Source: Patiria miniata | Lineage: Eukaryota; Echinodermata; Asteroidea; Valvatida; Asterinidae | Reading direction: 5' to 3' | DNA length: 64,000 bases | Assembly (NCBI RefSeq): GCF_015706575.1 | Contig: NW_024037076.1 | Location: 186,001 to 250,000, forward strand | The notes under the pieces: model-generated | The model's database searches: none | What the model was told of the DNA's origin: nothing | What the model saw: only the letters and a program-made list of their open reading frames with translations | Shown here: positions 46,601-57,136 of the stretch, in pieces | Numbering within the stretch: position 1 is the first letter of the stretch | Layout: the number at the start of each line of letters is the position of its first letter | Position numbers and translations under genes: made by a program

Positions 46601-47215
46601 TAAAACGTGGTCTTAGCTCTAGATTCCGAATGTTACGCTTACTCAAACAGATACTTGGATGTTATTAAATTGTTTTGTTTGCCAACACAACTTAATTCAG
46701 TCTTAAAACCTTTTTGAAAAAAAGTTCACGCTTACATTCGCTTTGGTCTTCTCTCAAAAGCGTGTAAGATTCAAGTTTTCAGAGTTTTTAGATCGGAGGT
46801 GACCGAGTCTAATGCGAAAATGTGAATTTTTGTCCAATTGTTTTATAAAGTGGCAAGACATCAATTTGTTTTTATTTTTCTGTTGACATTTTTAATTTTG
46901 TTTTTCATAGGATATTTCAGTAAAATACTAATAATAATTGTGCGTACAGTACTTGCAACAGAAATACTGTTTTCTTTCCTAGGTTATCAATGTTTACAGA
47001 ATTCAATCGACCAATTTTTAAGAAGAGGTGATAGTGGAGGAGATGACGAGATTTAAACAATTTCCTTGTTTTTTCTTCAATTTTTGTTGATAACATTTGT
47101 ATGTCATTTGTTAATGTTCTGTTTGTATTTATTTGTCATTTTATGAAGATTCTCCCCCCTGGAGAAAGAAGGGCAAGTTGACAATAAAAAGAGGTATTTT
47201 GTACATCAGCTCTAT
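43629..47215 (+). other. BRD4: Probable 3'UTR of BRD4 long form
   Basis: About 3.6 kb of AT-rich DNA with almost no transposon sequence, unlike every intron of the gene, directly after the long-form stop. It ends near an AATAAA at 47183-47188. Open frames inside are short and lack coding character. Confidence 0.7.
47183..47188 (+). promoter_or_regulatory. Poly(A) signal AATAAA, probable long-form end
   Basis: Exact AATAAA after a purine-rich stretch, followed within 40 bases by T-rich DNA. It sits at the end of the repeat-free tract that begins at the stop codon. Other AATAAA copies further upstream, for example near 45083, could give shorter forms. Confidence 0.55.
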
Positions 47216-47736
47216 AATACTTTCTTGATTGTTTGATGGACATTGAAATTCCAGCAGACTGCGATTCCAAAAAAACCCCGAAATGTTATTGTATTAAAAA
47301 CCCTTCACGTTTGGTGTTTACCCTGCGTGTTTTTTTTAAAGAAATAAGTATCTTTAATATATTTTAGAGTGTCAGCTAATTAATGTTTTTTCTCTCTTCA
47401 CGAACACTTCATGATTTTGCTAAAAGCTGAGCACTGCGGTATTCTTACAACCCAAAATTGTGAAGATTTTTTGCACAAAAAACCTTGCTGGATGGATATC
47501 ATTTTTGACAGAATTTGCCCCCATTTTTTGACACATTGTTCCTTTTGAATGGCACATTTTGTCCATGGAACATGCACATTTCAAGCAATTATATTTTTTG
47601 CCAAAAATAAAATTAAAAAAAGCAAGAGATTTTAATAGTTAACCTTATCATTTTTAGTCCAATTTGGCCCAAAATTTACTTTTCTCCAAACAATGCAGGA
47701 ATTACTTTGGAGGTAAGATAAAATAATAACAACGGT

Positions 47737-49157
47737 CGCCCCCGGAGGTACGTACTGCTGGGGGCGATCAATCGGGGTCGCCCCCAGAGGTAAGTACCGC
47801 TGGGGGCGACAAACAACTGTCGCCCCCAGCGGTACAAGCGTTAATATATACCGCTGGGGGCGACAATAAAGGTTGCCCCCAGCAGTACGAGCGTAAATAT
47901 ATACCGCTGGGGGCGACAAACAACGGGTCGCCCCCAGAGGTACGTACCGCTAGGGGCGATCAATAACAGTCGCCCGTAGCGGTATACCGCTGGGGGCGAC
48001 CAACACAGTCGCCCCTAGAGGTACGTACCGCTGGGGGCGACTCGCCCGTAGCGGTATACCCTAGCGATATACCGCTGGGGGCGACCAACACAGTCGCCCC
48101 TAGAGGTACGTACCGCTGGGGGCGACTCGCCCGTAGCGGTATACCCTAGCGATATACCGCTGAGGGCGACCAACACAGTCGCCCCTAGAGGTACGTACCG
48201 CTGGGGGCGACTCGCCCGTAGCGGTATACCATAGCGATATACCGCTGGAGGCGACAAACACAGTCGCCCCTAGAGGTACGTACCGCTGGGGGCGACTCGC
48301 CCGTAGCGGTATACCATAGCGATATACCGCTGAGGGCGACCAACACAGTCGCCCCTAGAGGTACGTACCGCTGGGGGCGACTCGCCCGTAGCGGTATACC
48401 CTAGCGATATACCGCTGAGGGCGACCAACACAGTCGCCCCTAGAGGTACGTACCGCTGGGGGCGACTCGCCCGTAGCGGTATACCATAGCGATATACCGC
48501 TGGAGGCGACAAACACAGTCGCCCCTAGAGGTACGTACCGCTGGGGGCGACTCGCCCGTAGCGGTATACCCTAGCGATATACCGCTGGGGGCGACCAACA
48601 CAGTCGCCCCTAGAGGTACGTACCGCTGGGGGCGACTCGCCCGTAGCGGTATACCATAGCGATATACCGCTGGAGGCGACCAACCGCAGTCGCCCCTAGA
48701 GGTATGTACCGCTGGAGGCGACCAAAAATAGTCGCCCGTAGCGGTATGCGATCAACACAGTCGCCCCTAGAGTTATACAGTCGCCCCTAGAGGTATGTAC
48801 CGCTGGGGGCGCTCAACAATAGTCGCCCGTAGCGGTATACCGCTGGAGGCGACCAACGATAGTCGCCCGTAGCGGTATACCGCTGGAGGCGATCAACAAC
48901 AGTCGCCCCTAGAGGTATGTACCGCTGGAGGCGACCAACAATTGTCGCCCGTAGCGGTATGCGATCAACACAGTCGCCCGTAGCGGTATACAGTCGCCCC
49001 TAGAGGTATGTACCGCTGGGGGCGCTCAACAACAGTCGCCCGTAGCGGTATACCGCTGGAGGCGACCAATTATATGTCGCCCCTAGCAGAAGTTCCTCTA
49101 GGGGCGACAATAAAGGTCGCCCCCAGCGGTACGAGCGTTAATACCGCTGGGGGCGAC
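47737..49157. repeat. Palindromic tandem array, 85-bp period
   Basis: A ladder of the 17-base unit GTACCGCTGGGGGCGAC and its reverse complement with variants. The middle part repeats at exactly 85 bases: CTCGCCCGTAGCGG at 48041, 48126, 48211, 48296, 48381, 48466, 48551 and 48636. Each unit contains a 34-base near-palindrome centred on GGTACGTACC. The edges are irregular. No transcribed gene is evident; the open frames on the minus strand only reflect the repeat. Confidence 0.97.
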
Positions 49158-51486
49158 AATAAAAAAATTCGGCTGAAAACTGAAGAAAAAAAATGTAAGG
49201 GGTTAGCCTTGTATTTTAATAAAATTTGGCCAAAAATTGACGTTTCGGGAACAATGTAGGAATTTATCAATCGATATTCAAACACCCAATATTTTGAGGA
49301 GTTGGGCAAAAATCGTCAAATTGTTTTTAGAAAACATAACATTTTTGTTTGATTTTACACAAAATTTTGGTGGGAGTGAACGTTTTAAATCATATTAAAA
49401 AAAAAATTTTTTTTAAACACAAAAACACGTTAATAACTCAGACCAGAATGACTGGATTTTTTGTTCTGATCTGTTGTCATATTATTTCATACACATATAC
49501 ACATCTCAGACATTGTACACCAATTCGCAATACTTACATTGTATATACATGTATACACCTTGACTCAAAAAGGCCATTTTAAGCATTTTTTTCTCACTTT
49601 TTTACATCAATGCATTTATACACAAATTGTCGGCTTTTGGAGCATTTTTTTGCATATTAATACATACATTTTTCAGCAAAAGTCTCTGTACATGTGACTG
49701 CCCCAAAACATGTACAAAGATTACAATAATTTGTATAAATAGCGTCATCCGCTGGATAGTACACATTACAATGCATGTCGGTGCAACTTTTCTTTTAAAA
49801 TTGTACATGTTACATCGATTCTGATAGGATATGTGTCACTTTAGTATTACATACATGCTTTACAAAATCGTTTAAAATCTTAATCAATTTACGGGAATGC
49901 TTCTTACTTTTGAAGTCTTGATGTTTACCCAATTTTAATTCATACACTGTACATAACATTTCCCCCAAAAAAGCAAGTACATGTCAGTCTCCAAATTTAA
50001 ACTCCTAATATTTTAAAAACCAAAAATTACCGTGCTGAAAATGACTGATAAAACTGAAAAATGTAACTTGTGGATATTGTATTTACTTAAAAACGTGGAA
50101 GCCTTTTCAAAAATGAACACCTTACTAAACCATTAATCAAACTTCTGACATTACAAAATAATAGAATAACGTAATTTGTTTTTTAAATATTGCAGTACAA
50201 AAATGTTCACGCAAATAATAAATTATTAGACACCAACAAATACTAGTAATAGCATACATGTACAATTCGCATAGTATTAGATACGCTTAAAATTGCCAAC
50301 GTTTTCTGGAGAAATGCATTTTTACACCCATCCACTGTGATAAATTTCTATTTCTAGTTGATGTGCGGCCATTTTCGTCTAGTACCTGGAAGGGCGAGAC
50401 TGTACACCTGATGACAGATGGCAGGTTATGATTCTGGTACCAGACTAATCTTCTTCATCCAAATTTATAGCTGCTACGAGTTCAAAGTTGCTTCTAAATG
50501 ATCAATGTATTTTCTAATGACAACAAAATTAATCAAACCCGGTGGTAAATATAAATTTATCTACAAATTCCAACTCGTGGATAAACTACTGGGTACAAAG
50601 CACCTATTTTCAGCCTTTTTTTTAGTTGTGTTAAAGCCTTACATGGGATGACATGACTACGTACAGATGAAGTATGTGTATGGTAATAACATTAAAAACA
50701 TACTCTGCATAATGCTCCGAAAGTACATTGGGATTGTTAAAAAGACATTTGTGAAGTTAGTTCAGTTGCATCGGACAGTGTGGAATAATGGCAAATGTAG
50801 GTTATTTGAAGGAAATTGATCACTATTTGGCAAATTTGTTATTGTATATTTTATATCAAGTATTACTGAACACTTTTAACCACGAAAGCCTTTAATGTTG
50901 GTCTTATTTTGAAGTGTACCTCTACTCTATACATGTGTGCAGTTTAATGGTTTTGAGTAGTGCCTGCACAGAATGCTGGCATTGCGGTCTTATTCCTAGA
51001 GTGCTTGTTACATATCTCTATACAGTTGGCCCAAAGGTTTACAGATATCAGTGCTAAGGCTTGTTTACATTCTTAGCTATTGCTACACGTCTGCAGCATT
51101 TATTATATATTTTTACAATGTTCTTTGGCATAGTGCTGGAATTTATCTTATTTTTTAATATGTACATGCAACCTAGAAACTTACCCATCTATAACCTTTA
51201 ACCTATGACCTTCAACCTAATATTACTTTAAAAAAACAAACCGATGAGTTACTTCTAACAAGCTACGGGTAGTAATTTTATGGCACTTCAAGAATTCACT
51301 TTAGACATGGATTCCATATTTGAAGAGAATGTGAAATTAAACAGCGATAACTCAAGATTTACCTCAAGGTTTACCTGGAGATTTACCTCAAGGTTGACCT
51401 CGAGATTTTCCTCCAGTTCTGCCTTGAAATATACCTCAAGATGTATCTCAAGATTTACCTTGCAGTAAAACCCTGAGTTACCGCTG

Positions 51487-51995
51487 TTTAAAGGTAATAT
51501 GCAACATTTGCAAAACATCCAAAAACAAAACTACCAAACTATTATGAAATAGCTTACTTGACTGTAAGTGAAGAATGGTCTCAAGCACCTGGTATGCTGT
51601 CATTTTCAAGAAAAGTGGCCTTTTTGTATCAATTTCCAACGATGGTCAGCCGACCATAGTTGGAAAAAACTTAATTTATTTTTTCAAAAAATACTGACCC
51701 CAATTTACCAAATTTAGTTAGTCCACATTTTGTTTACAATGAATGTGTGCAAGCCAGCTAATCTGGTTCCCTGACCTGACAAGTCCCGACGTCTATAAAT
51801 TGCCCTGTTTTAATAGTCTGAAGTAGGGTCAGGAACCAGACTATATGAACATCATTTTTGTTTCTTGGTTTCTCTAGCATCTAGAACACAAGACTTTAAA
51901 CAGGTCGGAATCAAAATATGCTGTAAAATACTAATCCCCAAATCCATCAATTTTTTTAAACTTACAACAAAAGCAAGTGTTGTATAATTACCTAT
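51487..51995. mobile_element. MITE family B, diverged copy
   Basis: TTAAAGGTAATATGCAACAT at the left, GCAAGTGTTGTATAATTACC at the right, internal CCAACGATGGTCAGCCGACC. More diverged than the other copies. Confidence 0.75.
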
Positions 51996-52199
51996 AATTT
52001 TGCATTCTCCCTTTGGGATGGGGATACAATCCACAAAGTTTGGTCAAGATAATAAACGGTTGGGAATTGGCACATGGTTTACGAATGTTGAGTTGGTATA
52101 TAATCTGGTGAGAAATCACCACATGCGAATCATTGTATGCAGCCTTGATAAAAACCTCAAATTAGCCCTTCAAATTCTATGCAAACTTGTCCTTTCACT

Positions 52200-52715
52200 T
52201 GTGAATTAGACTGGTTACCTATCTCACTGACTGACTGTCTCTTGTGAATTAGACTGGTTACCTATCTCATTGAGTAACTGTAACGTGTGAATTAGACTGG
52301 TTACCTATCTCACTGACTGACTGTCACTTGTGAATTGGACTGGTTACCTATCTCACTGTCTGACTGTCACTTGTGAATTAGACTGGTTACCTATCTCACT
52401 GACCGACTGTCACTTGTAAATTAGACTGGTTACCTATCTCACTGACTGACTGTCACTTGTGAATCAGACTGGTTACCTATCTCACTGACCGACTGTCACT
52501 TGTAAATTAGACTGGTTACCTATCTCACTGACTGACTGTCACTTGTGAATCAGACTGGTTACCTATCTCACTGACTGACTGTCACTTGTGAATTAGACTG
52601 GTTACCTATCTCACTGACTGACTGTCACTTGTGAATTAGACTGGTTACCTATCTCACTGACCGACTGTCACTTGTGAATTAGACTGGTTACCTATCTCAC
52701 TGTCTGACTGTCACT
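52200..52715. repeat. 43-bp tandem repeat, 12 units
   Basis: GACTGGTTACC recurs every 43 bases from 52209 to 52682 without any length change. Units differ mainly in GACTGACTG/GACCGACTG and in AATTAGA/AATCAGA. Confidence 0.95.
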
Positions 52716-53912
52716 TGTGACTACACTGGTCTGGAACCAGATTTACGTGGCTTGCCTATTCATGGAATTGGTGCAGTATAGTCTGGTCCCGCTTGTTTCA
52801 TGCACATTTCATGAAACATGCAAATGTCGACAGTGGATTTTTAACTTCCATCAACTTAGCACTACAGCTTATTCTAGCAATTCTACCACACTAAAAAAAA
52901 AATTGAAAAAACAAATGTTATCTCACACACAATGTCCGTATTGGCAATTGGTAAAATTACAAAAAAAACTTTGCATTTTGTCCCAAAAATGCAAAAATTT
53001 CCTCTTTTCAGCACTGCTACCCTTAAAAAACCAACATTAAAAATGGTACTGTATTTCCATTATTTACAACTGCACTTGCAAGGGATTGCGCATAGACTTT
53101 TTCTTTATACTAGGCACTGCTGCGTATAAATAATAAAGTATTCTTTTTTTTTTACAAAATGAAATTGGCCAAAGAGCACTTACAGTAATGTACAAGTCGT
53201 CATTTTCAGTAATAGAGGAAAATTTACACTGCGTTTGTACATACCAACCATCCACAAAATTACTTGGAATATCGCTTTTCGGTCACATTTGCATTTCTTT
53301 TTTTAAAATTTGTTCATATGACATCTATTTCAAAGATGAAGAGAATTTTGCCTTTGTATGCTACTTTTTTTCACTGTGCCCCGGAAGTTGCATGATTTTG
53401 AGAGAAGACCACGTTTTGTTTGCTGCAGGCGCAACTGCCGAAAAGGCTACGATTTTTGGAAGATTTTTTTATCTTGCACGACATGTTGGAAGCGTAGGAG
53501 TTTTAAAGTGCATCTCTCATTAGCTTCACGTTTCTCCTTGATACTGACTGCTGCATTTTAATCTAATAAACCTTGACGCTTCTTTTTAAAAGTACAACTA
53601 TTTTCTTTAATATACCACAGCCTTGAAGGGCAAAGCCTTTTTGTACCAATATCTTCATTTCTTTAATTTCTTCTAAAGCTTTAAATGTGCCATTACCAAT
53701 GTATTAAATGCACTCTTTCTCTAACTTGCACTTTCATCCGAGTTTGTGTACTCATTTGTCTCCTTATCAAGTCAATAGCGATATCCTTTAAATGATTGTG
53801 TTTTGAATCTTTGTAGGTTTGAAACGTCTGTATGAACAACAGAAACATTTTTTTTAAAGGCAAATGCCTGTTTGTGTTCTGTTTCATAATTTGTCTTTCA
53901 CCTTGTGTTTGT

Positions 53913-56900
53913 TCAAAACTCAATTTCCGGCTCTGGCGGACCCATCCGCGCCCGTCGTTTGTCCTGAATCCTGCTCAACACCATAGCTGTGTCAATCAGC
54001 AGCGAATCAAAGATGGCCTCGGTCAGCTGCATCTTGACGGCCAACTCGTCGTCGTCGTAGTTCACCCACTCTTGCTCCTCCTCCCGCAGCTCCAAGGTCA
54101 GAATCTCATCAACGTGGTCCTTCTTCTTCTTCCCGTAGCGGTTCAGTGTCGGGTCCAACTTGGGCCGGCCAGTCAGGCCGGCTACAAACAGAGCCCGGTC
54201 CTCTACAACCTGGGCTATGTCCGGGAGCTCCCTGGGAGGCCTGTCAAAGAAGTACTTGCGGGGTCTCCGTTTGGTCTTGGTCCAGGGGAGCTGCTCGCTC
54301 TGCTCTTGCTCCGAAGTGATGTCCTGGTAGGCTTCACCAACCAGGTCAAAGACAAGCCGCTTGTAGGACTTCCGGCTTGTGCTCTCAATGTCTGAACCCT
54401 GGGTGTCCTCCCCCATGATCTCTACTGGTGGTGAGAGGAAGACTGTCCTCTCTCCTTGGACGACCTTCTCGTGAAAGACTCGGACGGACTGGTCCACTAG
54501 GGATTTCATATCCTTACGGTTGTGTGGCACTGCGTAGAAGGGTTCCTGGGTGATCCTAGTCAGGTCTAACCTGCTTGGCTCTGGGGTTCCGGGACTTGGC
54601 AGGGAGGGCACTGGAGTTTCCTGGTTCCGGACCGGCACCTGAATGATGCTCTTGCTCTTGGGCATGGAGCCAAAGTCATCATCAAACCACTCTTGTTCCC
54701 CGAAGAGATCCCCCTCAAAGATGTCTTGTCCGAGCTGTTGCATCTGCTCTAGCTTCTCACTGAGGGCCTCAGGGTTGAACCCGCTGGACTCCCCGAAGAC
54801 GGGAGATCCTGGCCGTGCCACAGGCAGCTGGTCCTGATCTTTGAAGTCCTCGTTGTTGGTCTCCACCTTGACGCGGTTGATGAAGATGTCATCAGCGAGT
54901 GTTGTATCCTCTTGCTGGACTGGGCTCTCGCTATCCGGTGTGTACGGGGTGGCATTTCGCACAAACGGTGATGGACAGGGGGTCTCTGGGGAGGGCGATT
55001 TGGGTGATTCTGGCATAGGCTTAGTCCTCAGGTTCTCTGACTTGATTTCATCATTGCTGATCGTCAGAGACTCATTTATGTCTCTTTTGGCACGTTTGTT
55101 TCTGAGGGCCATCATGTCCGTAATGGCATCATTGAGCAGAGTCTGGGTTGTGGAGTCGAGCTTTCTTTTGATCTCAACCTTTCGGTTTTCCTTCTCATCC
55201 ACTTTGTCTTGTTCTTTTACCCTTTCCTCTGTATCATCTCTTGGAGATGTGACAGCATCATCGTGGACAAGCATTTCAAGCAGAGAGCTGCTCGGCTTCT
55301 CTGTTGATGTGATTCTCAAGGGGCTCTTGGCATCCCCGACTACCTTTCTGCCATCCATTGAGGTCTGCTTCTCGGCTGCCTCTGATATTGCCTTCACAGA
55401 GTCCCTGACAACAAGTGTTGTCAGGTGGTCTGTGATCGAGTCAACAAGCTGCTCCTTTGATTGCAAGGAAGTGACTTCTGGTTCAGGAGCTCCTCGTGGG
55501 GTCTGAGCATCCCCAGTTGGAGGGAAGATTTCATCGATGTCGTCCTCATGGAAAGACTCCACTGCAGCTGCCGCCGAGTTGATGAGGGCAGCCAAGGCAG
55601 CATCATCGGTCATCGGCTCTGAGAGGTCCTCAACAACTGAATCATCATCAGTGGCTTCAGACTTCAGCACCTGAGCTAGAGGTTTCATGGACTCCGATGG
55701 GGTCTTGGAAGAGAGTGACGACAACAGGGAGCGTTCAAATTTGTCTTCCTCCTTGTCCTTAAGACTTTGAACAAGCTTTCTATGGCTTGGGTCAGAAACT
55801 TCAGATGCCGCGCTGGGGAGATCCTCCTTGACAGAAGAGACTTGCTCAGGTTCTGTTTCTGCTCTCTGAGGTTCAGGAGCAAGGTGCTCTACTCTGTCAG
55901 CCGGGACAAACATGCCATGACTCGGTGTGCAGCGGAAATAGATGTGCCCATCTAGCGAGCCATCATTTGTCCCTTTTTGGTCATCAAGTTCAACGCCTCC
56001 CCACCAGCCTGGGGCAAAATGGGTCAACCCCTTAAAGAGGAGGGTTCCCTTGTGCTGGCCACTCACCGTCACTCGGTCTCCGATTTGGTATCCAGTGAAG
56101 TCTTGGGAGAACTCAAGTTGTTCTGGAGAGGCCACAGGGGTTTTGTCATCCTCTTCACCGATGGCTTCCGACTTGTGCTCTTCGATGACATCCCTCTCTG
56201 AGATGGTCACTTCGGGAGCAGCCTCTTGGTCATCCTCTGCCGCCTTTACTGAGAGCTTGTCCGTCGACAAATTGAATCCTAGCTTCCCGCTGCTCGCCAC
56301 ACTTGGCTCAGAGGGTTCACTGGCAATGGATAGTTGCTCACTGATGTCGTCATCTGTGTCTTCTGAGGGACTCTCCTTGTTCCTCAGTCCGATAGAGACA
56401 GACGACTCAAAGAAATCATCGCTGTAGCTAGCTCCTGATTGTTCACTCTGAGTCCTAGATCGATGAGAGGATCTCACAGAGCTGGAGTAGGAGTGTGATT
56501 TTTCACTCCTCTGGGACAGCTCATCCACAGAGTGAACTGATGCTTGTGATGGTGATCTCTTCTCCAGCATTTCTGCGGTCTTTACTAGGTCTGTCTCGGG
56601 AGAATGTTTGGTCTCGTCCAAGACGATCTTCTTTGAAACGGACTTCACAGAGTCTTGCGAAACCGAGCTCGCTGCAGAGAAGACCTCCTCAGGGACATCC
56701 GAAGCTTCGGATTGGTCTGACCTTTGACCCCTGACATCTTGAACGGTGACTCCAGCGTCCCCGGGAGCCTTCCCGATTGGGCTCATTTTCCGAGTGTCCC
56801 TCTCCGTGTCAGACCTGGGCGACTCCTTCTGGGAGGCATCAGGCGTGGTTGAAATTGAACTGTAAGCTGACGGGATGTCCTCAGACACTTCTGACACCAC

Positions 56901-57136
56901 GGAAGAATCTTTGCGTTCCTCTGGTTCTTCCGACTGATGGGGTCCTTGCTTCTGGCGAAACAATTCATCAGGACTCTGGCCGGCGTTTACTGCCCTCTGG
57001 GAGTCTTCATCTGAGGTACTGCTTGATGTTCTGTCAAAGACTTCCTCGGAAATGTTGGAGGAGACGCTGCTTCTGTTCTGTTTGGCAGATGGTGATGGTG
57101 ATGGCGATGGTGATTTCGGAGGTCGTGGTGTGATAT
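53913..57136 (-). CDS. CEP350: CEP350 last coding exon (CAP-Gly and C-terminal block)
   Basis: One exon of 3224 bases, 1074 residues, ending in TGA at 53913-53915. It begins ITPRPPKSPSPSPSPS, continues with Ser/Glu-rich sequence, then the CAP-Gly domain at about 55870-56095 (YQIGDRVTVSGQHKGTLLFK, GWWGGVELDDQKGTNDGSLD, GHIYFRCTPSHGMFVPADRV). In place of the classic GKNDG microtubule-binding signature it has GTNDG. After an acidic disordered stretch a long conserved block includes ITQEPFYAVPHNRKDMKSLV, SYKRLVFDLVGEAYQDI and YFFDRPPRELPDIAQVVEDR, ending at RMGPPEPEIEF. Acceptor AACTAG. Confidence 0.92.

Larger units (their letters stand above)
49160..53912. other. AT-rich intergenic DNA, probably including the CEP350 3'UTR
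   Basis: No convincing gene on either strand. The part next to the CEP350 stop (minus strand) has several ATTAAA-type signals between about 53555 and 53670, so the CEP350 transcript may end there or further left. It is interrupted by a MITE (51487-51995) and by a 43-bp tandem array (52200-52715). Frames such as the one at 53188-53523 look random. Confidence 0.4.

Noticed and set aside
47632-48512. Minus-strand frames of 80-95 residues repeated identically (RPQRYVPLGAT)
   Set aside because: 255 is three times the 85-base period, so the same frame recurs by arithmetic; no start context, splice or homology.
52200-52715. CRISPR-like regular array
   Set aside because: Contiguous 43-base tandem repeat with no distinct spacers, in an animal genome.
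53188-53523. 111-residue plus-strand frame next to CEP350
   Set aside because: AT-rich, Phe/Ile-heavy composition, no splice sites or homology; probably chance in CEP350 3' flank.
54841-55506. 221-residue plus-strand frame opposite CEP350
   Set aside because: It is the antisense shadow of the large CEP350 exon, Ser/Leu-rich as expected.
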